64,000 nt of DNA from Halobacteriovorax marinus (lineage in GTDB: Bacteria; Bdellovibrionota; Bacteriovoracia; Bacteriovoracales; Bacteriovoracaceae), in NCBI GenBank assembly GCA_002163155.1, contig MAAO01000002.1:124001-188000 (forward strand), written 5' to 3'. Positions 35,282-43,056 of this stretch are shown piece after piece. The notes under the pieces are model-generated. The model saw nothing but the letters and a program-made list of their open reading frames with translations. It searched no databases and had not been told where the DNA came from. How positions within the stretch are numbered: the first letter of the stretch is position 1; every line of letters starts with the position of its first letter. The position numbers and the translations under genes were made by a program.

Positions 35282-36600
35282 AAAAAATCCTTTTATGTGA
35301 AGACGATAATGTTCTGCTAAAAGTTATGGCAAGATCCTTGAAAAGGGTAGGTTTTGCTATTATAGCTCTCAGTAGTGCTGAAGATGTTTTGCAGGAAGAT
35401 TTTTCTCACCTCAGTTTGATCATTATAGATATAGGACTTCCTGGAATGAGAGGTGATGAACTTCTAAAGAGACTTATATCAAAAAATATTGAGATTCCCA
35501 TTATTATTATCTCAGGGAATAGTGATGTCTCCTTAGCAGTAGAGTGTATGAAGAATGGGGCATATAATTACTTAGAAAAACCATTTGAAGAAAACTATCT
35601 TATCTCAAGTGTAATTGATGCCATTGGTGATAATGAAATTGAAGCAACCACAAATGAGTATAATTATGAATATTTTTCACGTTCTAATGAAGTAAATGAA
35701 TTGACCAAAATTATAAAGAAAATAGCAGGAGAAAATATTTCTGTTTTCATGTATGGCGAGTCTGGTAGTGGAAAAGAATTTTATGCCAAAGAAATTTATA
35801 AAAGCTGGCATAGGCCAGATGTTCCCTTTGTAAGCGTTAACTGTCCAGCTATACCAGACTCTCTTGCTGAATCTGAGTTGTTTGGTCATGAGAAAGGATC
35901 TTTTACAGGTGCAGATAAACTAAAAATAGGAAAGTTTGAGTTTGCTAATAATGGAGTTCTATTTCTAGATGAAATTGGTGATCTTAGTTTAGAGATTCAA
36001 GCTAAACTTTTACGTGTATTAGAAGAAAAAGAGATTGAAAGAGTTGGTTCTAATGAGAAAATTAAGTTAAATATTCAATTGATATCTGCAAGTAGTCAAG
36101 ATATCAAGTCACTTATTGCTGAAGGTAAATTTCGATCTGATTTATATTATAGGCTTTCTGATATTGAACTAAAAGTACCTCCTTTAAAATCACGTATTGA
36201 GGATATTGATTTTCTAGTCAGTCATTTCATATCTCAATACGAGAAAGAAACAGGAAAATTAGGTAAGACATTTAGTGAGAGTTCATTAAATATTTTAAAA
36301 TCTTATGACTGGCCTGGAAATATAAGAGAACTTAGATCAACAGTGAGAAGAATGATGATACTTTCTAAAGGGAATGTAGTAACTCCTGATGACCTAAGCG
36401 TTGGTCACTTTGGAAGTCTCTGCTCTCATATGGATACCAGTAAAAAAATAGCAAGAGTTTCGGGACAAATACAAAATCAAGAGTTAGAACTTATTCGAAA
36501 CTCAATAAAGACTCAGAATGGAAATTTAACTAAAGTATCAAAAGACTTAGGCATTAGCCGTGCTACCTTGTATAGAAAAATAAAAAAGTATGGAATTTAG
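35278..36600 (+). CDS. NtrC-type sigma-54-dependent response regulator
   Basis: The receiver (residues 3-115, phospho-Asp D51) is followed by the AAA+ domain with Walker A GESGSGKE (160-167), a GSFTGA loop (207-212, Ser for the usual Ala, which some active members have), Walker B VLFLDEIGD, and the motif DWPGNIRELRS, then a Fis-type helix-turn-helix (GNLTKVSKDLGISRATLYRKIKKYGI). It should activate sigma-54 RNA polymerase. The TTG start overlaps the stop of the previous gene. It meets the fibre-like operon tail-to-tail with a 4-base overlap. That operon has a sigma-54-like promoter at 40573-40590, so it is the most obvious target. Confidence 0.94.
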   Translation: MKKILLCEDDNVLLKVMARSLKRVGFAIIALSSAEDVLQEDFSHLSLIIIDIGLPGMRGDELLKRLISKNIEIPIIIISGNSDVSLAVECMKNGAYNYLEKPFEENYLISSVIDAIGDNEIEATTNEYNYEYFSRSNEVNELTKIIKKIAGENISVFMYGESGSGKEFYAKEIYKSWHRPDVPFVSVNCPAIPDSLAESELFGHEKGSFTGADKLKIGKFEFANNGVLFLDEIGDLSLEIQAKLLRVLEEKEIERVGSNEKIKLNIQLISASSQDIKSLIAEGKFRSDLYYRLSDIELKVPPLKSRIEDIDFLVSHFISQYEKETGKLGKTFSESSLNILKSYDWPGNIRELRSTVRRMMILSKGNVVTPDDLSVGHFGSLCSHMDTSKKIARVSGQIQNQELELIRNSIKTQNGNLTKVSKDLGISRATLYRKIKKYGI

Positions 36601-37637
36601 TAGGGTGATACGGTAATTGTAACCGTTCCTTGAAAATCTCCAGGAGTTATTTCGTAAAGGTTAGTAATATGAGAAAAAACATCTACGTAGTGCAGGCTGT
36701 TATGTGTTTGAGCTTGAGGTGTTATAATTGAATAATTTGACTCATCTAGTTGGTGAGATGTTTCAATATCAACGTATCCATTAGTCAAACTTGTAACCTC
36801 TCCTGTTATAACAACTCCACAATTTGACTCAATCCTAAAATCTCCACGACCTTTAAAGTTAACATTATATTGTTGGTTAAGCTCAAGAGGATACATTACA
36901 ATATTCTCTACTGATTGAACTTTTGCAAATTTTGCAACGTCCATTGTTACCATTCCTGTGGCCTGGTTTAAGAGCTGACTAGAATTTATATTAGGAAGAA
37001 GCTCTGTTTGTTCACTCATTGAAGTAATAGGAGTAGTGAATATTGAGAAAATTAAATCATTATAATCCTTATCTCCGCCATTCCAAAGATCCTCAAATCC
37101 AATGACGACCTTTTGCTCCTCTTCATCGTAAGAAGAAACAGTATGTTTAATTCCATCAATGTTTCGCTGCTCTTCTGTATAAAAGTAATGCCCTTCATTG
37201 TGATTTCTATAAAACCCATTAGGCTTTATATAAAAACCAAATGTAGTATCTTTAGAATATGTACCTAGATTAAAGGTATCTCCTATCTTTAAAGGACCAC
37301 CGCTTCCTCTCATTGATGCATTCTTGATAATCTCTTGTCTTTGAATATTTTCATTCTCATCTATTGTATAAAGACCAAAACTATTTTTAAACCCTGCTCC
37401 TTCCCATAGAAAAGTAGTGTACAATTCAGCATCTTCATTCAAAGTAAAAACAGCTTCTTGTGAGCTATTGAGAAAAGATTCATCTATCTCTTTATATTCA
37501 GGTAGCATGAGGTTTATTCTCTCCGTAAATTCAGGTGAAATTTCGAAATTTGTATGAGAATACTCACTGGAATATGAATAAGCTAGAACTTGAGTATTTA
37601 GTAAGAAGAATATGAAACAACTCAATATTAATCGCAC
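36597..37637 (-). CDS. Secreted DUF4114 protein with C-terminal fibre-subunit domain (putative tip adhesin)
   Basis: A signal peptide (to VLAY, about 19) precedes two parts. Residues 80-200 look like DUF4114, with the typical end GFEDLWNGGDKDYND (180-193). Residues 228-346 are homologous to the small subunit at 40083-40526: MVTMDVAKFAKVQSVENIVM against AIVTLEVAKFAKISGLENFV, FRIESNCG against FNLESNAA, SHQLDES against AYELDEG, and the ends QGTVTITVSPY and SAQIVITVAAL. The two-domain layout (binding domain plus subunit domain) is like FimH-type tip adhesins. The GTG start overlaps the secretin gene by 10 bases. This is the last gene of the operon. Surface adhesion is inferred. Confidence 0.82.
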   Translation of the reverse strand: MRLILSCFIFFLLNTQVLAYSYSSEYSHTNFEISPEFTERINLMLPEYKEIDESFLNSSQEAVFTLNEDAELYTTFLWEGAGFKNSFGLYTIDENENIQRQEIIKNASMRGSGGPLKIGDTFNLGTYSKDTTFGFYIKPNGFYRNHNEGHYFYTEEQRNIDGIKHTVSSYDEEEQKVVIGFEDLWNGGDKDYNDLIFSIFTTPITSMSEQTELLPNINSSQLLNQATGMVTMDVAKFAKVQSVENIVMYPLELNQQYNVNFKGRGDFRIESNCGVVITGEVTSLTNGYVDIETSHQLDESNYSIITPQAQTHNSLHYVDVFSHITNLYEITPGDFQGTVTITVSPY

Positions 37638-38860
37638 AATATTTCCGGTTTAATTAAAAAGATGACTTCTGATGTCTCTTTATATTTCTCTTCGTGTTTA
37701 AAGAACCAACCGAGAAGTGGGATTTCACTAATAATCGGAATTTTAGTCACTTGTGTTTTGTCTTTACTCGTAATCATTCCACCTATAAGTAATGACTCAT
37801 TTTTCCTAACTCGTATTGTTGTTGATAATGAATGTGAGGTAACCTTTCGTCCCTCTATTTCTCCCATTTCTAAATGTTCAATCTTAAGGTTTATATTATC
37901 TTTTTCAGTTATTGAAGGTGTTATTTTTAGATTAATTCCTGCCTTCAGTGGGATTATATGACCCTTCTTTCTAATCGTTTGATTCATATCACTTACACTT
38001 GAAGCAAAAAGAGCTGAAAGACCATCTTGAGTAATAATGGTAGGGTTTGCTTTAACTAGAACATCTCCAGTCTCTTGCAGTGCTCTCATATTTTTTACGA
38101 AGGAACTTAAACCTTCCCGAGTTAAAGAAACAAGCTGTCCTAATTGACCATTTCTGTAAGGAGAGCCCATTAAGCCACTTAGAATTTTATTCCCATGATT
38201 TGAAACTTCACTAATTGATATATTTAATTTAACTTGTCTTCTGGCCCTATCTGCAAAAGCAAGCTGATTCATGATATCAATTAATATTCTTCTAGGTGCT
38301 GTGATTGTGAGAACGTTTCTTGAGTTATCTCCAACAAGATATTCTCGGTAGAGAGGATTTATCTGATTGATGATTTCTTCTGGAGTTAAATTCTTTGTAT
38401 AGTAATTATGATTATAAGCAAGTCTCCACCATGAAGGAGCTTTATTCATCACAACACCAACATAGTAAAAGTCATTCTCAAATTTGTAATCGAATGGACC
38501 TGCTGATGTAATCATTTGTAAAGATTCTAGGAATGATTTTTCATTAATATTTACGGTAATTAGTCCCGTTACTGACTCACCAAACACTATTGGAATATTT
38601 GAAATTGTCGAAAGCTCTAACAAAGCCTCTCTCACATCTAGATCTAAAAATTCAAAAGTATACTTCTCTTTATCTAAATAATTCTTTATTCCTAAGTTTT
38701 CTTCATTAAACTTATTTGATTTTTCCTTTTCTATATACTCCCCACAGCTCTTAATCTCACTGTCTAGCAGATTAGAGCTTTTTAGTGAGTTCTTTTTTAC
38801 GTTAACTGTTGAGCATGAAATAAGAGTCATTAGTAATATAATGTGGATTAATGATTTCAT
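37628..38860 (-). CDS. Short secretin, lipoprotein
   Basis: The N-terminus is a lipoprotein signal (IHIILLMTLISC). A STN/N0 domain (FLDLDVREALLELSTISNIPIVF, then GLITVNINEKSFLESLQMI), one N1-like domain (YTKNLTPEEIINQINPLYREYL, NVLTITAPRRILIDIMNQLAFAD) and the secretin core follow, with the late signature IPIISEIPLLGWFFKHE and EVIFLIKPEIL. At 410 residues it is short compared with PilQ or GspD. Secretins form multimeric gated channels in the outer membrane. It sits between the chaperone-like and adhesin-like genes with overlaps or an 18-base gap, so it probably serves this fibre system; it could alternatively serve a type IV pilus encoded elsewhere, but no such genes are near. Confidence 0.92.
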   Translation of the reverse strand: MKSLIHIILLMTLISCSTVNVKKNSLKSSNLLDSEIKSCGEYIEKEKSNKFNEENLGIKNYLDKEKYTFEFLDLDVREALLELSTISNIPIVFGESVTGLITVNINEKSFLESLQMITSAGPFDYKFENDFYYVGVVMNKAPSWWRLAYNHNYYTKNLTPEEIINQINPLYREYLVGDNSRNVLTITAPRRILIDIMNQLAFADRARRQVKLNISISEVSNHGNKILSGLMGSPYRNGQLGQLVSLTREGLSSFVKNMRALQETGDVLVKANPTIITQDGLSALFASSVSDMNQTIRKKGHIIPLKAGINLKITPSITEKDNINLKIEHLEMGEIEGRKVTSHSLSTTIRVRKNESLLIGGMITSKDKTQVTKIPIISEIPLLGWFFKHEEKYKETSEVIFLIKPEILCD

Positions 38861-38878
38861 TGAATCCTCCAGTAAGAA

Positions 38879-40015
38879 TTACTTTGTAGGAATTATACTA
38901 ATTGGTAAAGTTGTTAGTTTAATTCCTTTATTCATAATACTTATCTGCTTTGTTACTAGTTCGAAATTGATATCATGAGAAATTTTAATAATTGCATACT
39001 TATATTTCATTGCACGTAAATTTATTTCTCTTGGGTAAATACTAATATTAGAATCTTTCTTCTCGTTAATTGGAAACGAAAGCTTCATTTCATTATTTGA
39101 ATTATTTGATATTTTAATTCTATAACTTGTTTGCTTTTTGGGTCTTACCTTAATTTTAATATCCTTTGGTAGAATAGAAACTCTCGGTGCAGTGCGAGTT
39201 GCTGATTCTTCTTCTTTTGTAGTTTTAATTGTTATTTTTACTTTTTTTATAACACTTTTCTTTCTATTTAGTTTTGAAAGAATTGTGACTTTATAATCTC
39301 CGGGCATTAAGTTCTTTTTGAACTTTCCAATAAGGTTTACTTTACTCTTTGGAAAGACGATGGACTCATCTGCTCCTTTTTGCCAAGATGAAAGGGATTT
39401 TAGAATTATTTTTTCAATTAGTTTTCCTTTACTATTTCTTATATAAGCGAAAGTAACACTTTTAAAGTCCTTGCTCGTTGTGTTTTCAATTTGGCATTGA
39501 ATGACTTTGTTTCCTTTTAACTTTTTCACTTCTGCCGATCTTAGTATTGCTCTTTCATAGACTCTCTTGTCACTTAGTTGTAATTTGAATACAACTGCAT
39601 ATCTGACATGAATACCAACTCCCTTTTTGGCACCACCCTTATCCTCTTCAATCATTACAGCATAAACTTTGGTTTCTTTTTTCTTTTTTGGAAACTTAAC
39701 CGTTCCCTTAATTCTAATGAGGCCAGATCTTTTTATGCTATATATATTTTTTTCAAGAATAATAGTTTCTTTATCTAAAGATTCAGTAAAGTCTAATTTT
39801 CCTGATATGTTTTGACTTGCTTCAAAAATTGTCGCTTTGATTTTCACATTTCCCTTTGCTTGGACATTTATTTGAAAAGACTCTTCCTTTTGACCAGAAT
39901 TTGTATACTCAAAATATAGAGGCTGAACTGATAGATCAGCAGCGAAAACTTCTTGTGCTAGGAATATGAGTATTGTTGAAAGCAGTAAATTTAGATTTTT
40001 AGAAGCAGGTCTCAT
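38879..40015 (-). CDS. Exported chaperone-like beta protein
   Basis: TAAGGAG precedes the ATG at 40015, which starts a signal peptide ending in VFA (about 25). The mature protein opens with ADLSVQPLYFEYTNSGQKEESFQINVQAKGN, the kind of first strand seen in pilus chaperones, continues with KVYAVMIEEDKGG and IHVRYAVVFKLQL, and has at least three Ig-like repeats (QIENTTSKDFKSVTFAYIRN, YRIKISNNSNNEMKLSFP). At 378 residues it is larger than usual FimC-type chaperones (about 230). It is very rich in Lys. Its place between the subunit and secretin genes supports a role in holding subunits in the periplasm; this is inference, as no donor-strand motif can be verified. Confidence 0.7.
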   Translation of the reverse strand: MRPASKNLNLLLSTILIFLAQEVFAADLSVQPLYFEYTNSGQKEESFQINVQAKGNVKIKATIFEASQNISGKLDFTESLDKETIILEKNIYSIKRSGLIRIKGTVKFPKKKKETKVYAVMIEEDKGGAKKGVGIHVRYAVVFKLQLSDKRVYERAILRSAEVKKLKGNKVIQCQIENTTSKDFKSVTFAYIRNSKGKLIEKIILKSLSSWQKGADESIVFPKSKVNLIGKFKKNLMPGDYKVTILSKLNRKKSVIKKVKITIKTTKEEESATRTAPRVSILPKDIKIKVRPKKQTSYRIKISNNSNNEMKLSFPINEKKDSNISIYPREINLRAMKYKYAIIKISHDINFELVTKQISIMNKGIKLTTLPISIIPTK

Positions 40016-40082
40016 TTTTATCTCCTTATTGAAAGACAGATAGGGCACTTGGCCCTATCTGATCTTCTAACGAATAGGGGAA

Positions 40083-40526
40083 TTAAAGGGCAGCAACAGT
40101 GATTACTATTTGAGCTGAGTATCCACCTGCTTCTTGGGCTGAAATTTCTCCAAGAATTGCTTCTGCACTGACTTTATGCTGTTCATTGTGAATTCCTTCA
40201 TCTGTGTCAAATGAAAGACCACCTTCATCTAATTCATAAGCAGTACTGATTGTGTTTTCTCCGTTACTTAATTGATCTCCTGTTAAAGTTACGGATACTG
40301 CGGCGTTTGATTCTAAGTTAAACATATCAAATCCACTGTATACTGAATTTGCATCACCATCTGTTGATACGGGGAGTAAAACAAAATTCTCTAGTCCTGA
40401 TATCTTTGCAAATTTGGCGACTTCTAATGTTACAATAGCATTCTTAGAATCTAATTCTGCGAAAGCAGAAGGCATAATCGTTAACAATAATGCGGATAGG
40501 GTTAAAGCTTTTAAGATTCTCAACAT
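40083..40526 (-). CDS. Small secreted subunit (putative major fibre subunit)
   Basis: A strong ribosome binding site (CGGAGG) and a signal peptide (to AFA, residue 23) start this 147-residue protein. The mature part has no Cys, is acidic and Ser/Thr-rich, and reads as beta strands: AIVTLEVAKFAKISGLENFVLLPV, AAVSVTLTGDQL, GYSAQIVITVAAL. Strand patterns at both ends suit an Ig-like subunit that could exchange strands. Its sequence recurs as the last 119 residues of the DUF4114 protein at the other end of the operon. It is first in the operon, as a major subunit would be. No named pilin family was recognised. Confidence 0.75.
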   Translation of the reverse strand: MLRILKALTLSALLLTIMPSAFAELDSKNAIVTLEVAKFAKISGLENFVLLPVSTDGDANSVYSGFDMFNLESNAAVSVTLTGDQLSNGENTISTAYELDEGGLSFDTDEGIHNEQHKVSAEAILGEISAQEAGGYSAQIVITVAAL

Positions 40527-40572
40527 ACGTTCCTCCGGTTAGTGGCCATTTAGTTAGACCTTGTGGTTTTAA

Positions 40573-40590
40573 TTGCACAAGTTGGGCCAA
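40573..40590 (-). promoter_or_regulatory. Sigma-54-like promoter of the fibre operon
   Basis: On the minus strand the sequence TTGGCCCAACTTGTGCAA has GG (40588-40587) and GC (40576-40575) exactly 10 bases apart, as in the -24/-12 consensus TTGGCACG-N4-TTGCA, with three mismatches. Transcription would start near 40563, about 37 bases before the ATG of the subunit gene. Confidence 0.5.
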
Positions 40591-40605
40591 TGATCTTTCA
40601 TTGGC
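40586..40605. repeat. Perfect 8-bp inverted repeat at the -24 box
   Basis: GCCAATGA (40586-40593), loop TCTT, TCATTGGC (40598-40605). One arm overlaps the -24 element of the sigma-54-like promoter of the subunit gene. It could be a binding site for a protein that blocks or assists that promoter. Confidence 0.5.
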
Positions 40606-40737
40606 TAAGTCTTTATATTCATTTTTAGCTTAAGTCTTTATCGAGAGAAAGTGTTTCACAATGACACACTATATATTTCCAACTGTCTCATATAGAGATT
40701 TTTAAAATCTTTAGTTTCATTTTTCAATGACTTATTC

Positions 40738-40754
40738 TTGGTACAAGTCTTGCG
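40738..40754 (+). promoter_or_regulatory. Sigma-54-like promoter of the LamG-like lipoprotein gene
   Basis: TTGGTACAAGTCTTGCG has GG at 40740-40741 and GC at 40752-40753, spaced by 10 bases as required, with mismatches only at three less fixed positions. The predicted start of transcription is about 40765, directly at the ATG (40766), and no ribosome binding site is visible, so the mRNA might be leaderless. It could be a chance match. Confidence 0.4.
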
Positions 40755-40765
40755 GTAATATAAGT

Positions 40766-42118
40766 ATGAAAACTCTATTTTCACTTCTGATATTAATTTA
40801 TTTAGTTTCGTGTGGTATTAATCAAAAATATCCTTCTGAAGAATCTACTTCATCTCAATCTAGCGGCCCTCCTTCTAATCCTGAAGATTGTTCAAATGTA
40901 GAAATAAATGATCTCATCAGCTTTTATTTAGACATAGATGGCGATGGCTTAGGTGACTTTAACCAAAGTTCTAAATTTTGTGAGTCAAGTGATACTAGTG
41001 GATATGTAAACAACTTTGCTGACCTTGACAACAATGATGGTCCCTTAGGAGATCTTGATGGTGATGGAGTTATCAATTCTGATGACCCTGACTTTATTCT
41101 CCATCCAGGATTTATTGGAGCTTTTACTTTTGATGGAGTTGACGATTACTTATCATTAGATGCTGGAGTCTTAGCTCAACACATTATGATTTCAAATGAA
41201 AGTCATTTCTTAGTTAGTATGATGGTTAATACTACAAATACTGTCGACAATTCTTTATGGAGTCTCTTACATTTTGAAAATAGGGGGATTGGTCTTATAG
41301 TTAACCAACTAGATATGGTGCAAAACTTTAATGAACTTACATTATTCTTTGCGGTTAATTCAAATAACAAGAGTTTTACTTTTGCTCCTAGTGTTGATGT
41401 TTGGAATAATCGCTTAAAAGATGGCGTTCATAAAGTAAGTCTAATGTGGATAGGTAAAACTTCTGATAATGTTTCAAGCTTTAAAGTGATGGGGTTCAAT
41501 TGGTACTGGGCTGGGGATTATGGATATATTGATGATAACGGAGATGTAATTGAAGGGGGTGAAATTAGAATCTATAGAAGTAAGAAGTCTCCTGAAGATA
41601 ATAGAAAGTACCTAATTTATAAACCTTATGATGATTTATGGCATAAGACTTCAATGCAAGACTGGAGTGAAGAAGGTAATGGAATAGATTATTCTCTATT
41701 AACTAATATTACTATTGAAGACTCTGTATCAGCTTCTGTTTCTCCCAATATTCCTTCGGGAGTGACAAGAAAAAGGAATTCTCTCATTGCTTTTATTGAT
41801 GGTGCTTATATGGGTCAATTGAATGATAAGAAAACTCTTACTAGTGAAGATGAAGCTCTTAGGATTGGTGCAAGGTCCATTAATTTGTCTCAGTACACTG
41901 AGATTGAATCCTTAAGTGAGTATGTTATAACAGATACATTAGCAATAGATGGAATTCAAGGCCTTCATTCTGCGATGGGGTTGATCGATCTAAGATCGTG
42001 GGCATTAGATAATAATAAGGATATTTACCTGTATTACCCTATGCAAGAAGATCCAACTGTAGGGGAAGTGTTAGACTATAGTGAAAATCAAGAAAACTTA
42101 GAAGCATGGAATTTCTAA
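40766..42118 (+). CDS. Lipoprotein with Ca-binding repeats and a LamG-like domain
   Basis: The ATG at 40766 opens a lipoprotein signal (MKTLFSLLILIYLVSC). Residues 45-115 contain Asp-rich repeats of thrombospondin type-3 kind (LDIDGDGLGDFNQ, GDLDGDGVINSDDPDF). After these, GAFTFDGVDDYLSLDAG begins a concanavalin/LamG-like jelly roll of about 330 residues, ending in DLRSWALDNNKDIYLYYPMQE. These domains bind sugars or proteins on surfaces. It is divergent from the fibre operon and shares its control region, so the two may be co-regulated. An upstream in-frame ATG at 40727 is unlikely, because it would place the signal peptide inside. Confidence 0.8.
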   Translation: MKTLFSLLILIYLVSCGINQKYPSEESTSSQSSGPPSNPEDCSNVEINDLISFYLDIDGDGLGDFNQSSKFCESSDTSGYVNNFADLDNNDGPLGDLDGDGVINSDDPDFILHPGFIGAFTFDGVDDYLSLDAGVLAQHIMISNESHFLVSMMVNTTNTVDNSLWSLLHFENRGIGLIVNQLDMVQNFNELTLFFAVNSNNKSFTFAPSVDVWNNRLKDGVHKVSLMWIGKTSDNVSSFKVMGFNWYWAGDYGYIDDNGDVIEGGEIRIYRSKKSPEDNRKYLIYKPYDDLWHKTSMQDWSEEGNGIDYSLLTNITIEDSVSASVSPNIPSGVTRKRNSLIAFIDGAYMGQLNDKKTLTSEDEALRIGARSINLSQYTEIESLSEYVITDTLAIDGIQGLHSAMGLIDLRSWALDNNKDIYLYYPMQEDPTVGEVLDYSENQENLEAWNF

Positions 42119-42120
42119 AG

Positions 42121-42750
42121 TTAACTTTCTAGTTTATAAATCTCTTCAATCTCTTTAATGATCTTATTAAAATCAATTTTTAAATCAATGAGCTTGCCCG
42201 TTTCCATATCAAAGACCCAACCGTGAACTTTAATTCCTCTGGTATGATCCGCGTGTTGAACAGCAGCAGTCTTAATAAGATTAATACATTGCTCTTGAAC
42301 ATTTAATTCGACAAGGCGCTTATACTTCTCGTGCTCACTTGTGATGGCGTTGAGCTCTGTCTTATGTATACGGTAAACATCTCTAATATTTCTAAGCCAT
42401 GGGTTTAAGATTCCTTGGTCTTTATTTTCTAGTGCTGCCTTTATTCCACCGCAACCATAATGTCCGCAAACAACAACGTGTTTCACTTTTAGTTGAGTGA
42501 CGGCGTAGTTAATTACAGTCATGACATTTAAATCAATACTTACAACCATATTGGCTACATTTCTATGAATGAAAGCTTCGCCAGGCTCAAGTCCCATCAA
42601 TTCTTCTGCAGTCACGCGACTGTCAGAACAACCGATATAGAGAATCTCTGGGTTGTGCTCGGCTGAGAGAGTTTTAAAATAATCTTTGTCCTCTGATATT
42701 CTTTCAGAAATCCATTTCTCATTATTTTTAAATACTTTACTTATATCCAT
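42121..42750 (-). CDS. can: Beta-class carbonic anhydrase
   Basis: The Zn ligands are seen in CSDSRVTAEELMGLEPGEAFIHRN (Cys and the Asp-Arg pair) and VVCGHYGCGGIKAA (His and Cys). At 209 residues the protein has the length of E. coli Can. It interconverts CO2 and bicarbonate in the cytoplasm. AGGAAAG is placed before the ATG. A good sigma-70 promoter is seen at 42809-42837 and lies inside a perfect inverted repeat. The gene is convergent with the LamG lipoprotein gene and divergent from the TonB receptor. Confidence 0.95.
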   Translation of the reverse strand: MDISKVFKNNEKWISERISEDKDYFKTLSAEHNPEILYIGCSDSRVTAEELMGLEPGEAFIHRNVANMVVSIDLNVMTVINYAVTQLKVKHVVVCGHYGCGGIKAALENKDQGILNPWLRNIRDVYRIHKTELNAITSEHEKYKRLVELNVQEQCINLIKTAAVQHADHTRGIKVHGWVFDMETGKLIDLKIDFNKIIKEIEEIYKLES

Positions 42751-42763
42751 GCTCTTTCCTAAA

Positions 42764-42779
42764 AGGTACGCGGGTACCT
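42764..42779. repeat. Short hairpin in the leader of the carbonic anhydrase gene
   Basis: AGGTAC (42764-42769) and GTACCT (42774-42779) with loop GCGG form a perfect 6-bp stem just upstream of the ribosome binding site. A role in translation or mRNA stability is possible. Confidence 0.35.
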
Positions 42780-42808
42780 ATCGTATTTTCTATAGTTTAG
42801 ACTCATAT

Positions 42809-42837
42809 AGTATACAATTTTGATCTTAGAGAGACAA
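42809..42837 (-). promoter_or_regulatory. Sigma-70 promoter of the carbonic anhydrase gene
   Basis: On the minus strand TTGTCT (42837-42832) and TATACT (42814-42809) are separated by 17 bases, close to the consensus. Transcription would start near 42802, giving a 50-base leader. The region is embedded in the inverted repeat at 42818-42856. The rest of the 306-base gap up to 43056 holds no gene. Confidence 0.65.
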
Positions 42838-42856
42838 AGTATTTCTAAGATCAAAA
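42818..42856. repeat. Perfect 13-bp inverted repeat across the carbonic anhydrase promoter
   Basis: TTTTGATCTTAGA (42818-42830) and TCTAAGATCAAAA (42844-42856) are exact reverse complements with a 13-base spacer. One arm lies between the -10 and -35 boxes of the minus-strand promoter, and the -35 box is in the spacer. As both neighbours are divergent, it is not a terminator; it looks like a regulator site. Confidence 0.7.
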
Positions 42857-43056
42857 GTCTTGTGATTACAGTAGATTAGATAGTTTTAAGTAGATAAGTC
42901 TCTATTGTAAATTTATTAATTTTTGGTAGATTGTCATAGGTTTCTTATAAAGTGTAGAAACGTAACAGTCTCTTATTTCAAATTATATTTAGTATAAATT
43001 AAATATCAGAAATGATTTCCACTTAAAAAAAATCTATTTTCTATTATGATTAACTC

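Noticed and set aside
37662-37961. Plus-strand frame of 99 codons within the secretin gene
   Set aside because: It is an antisense shadow of the conserved secretin core.
36597-40526. Classical chaperone-usher operon
   Set aside because: There is no usher-size barrel protein. The outer-membrane gene is a secretin by its STN domain and C-terminal signature.
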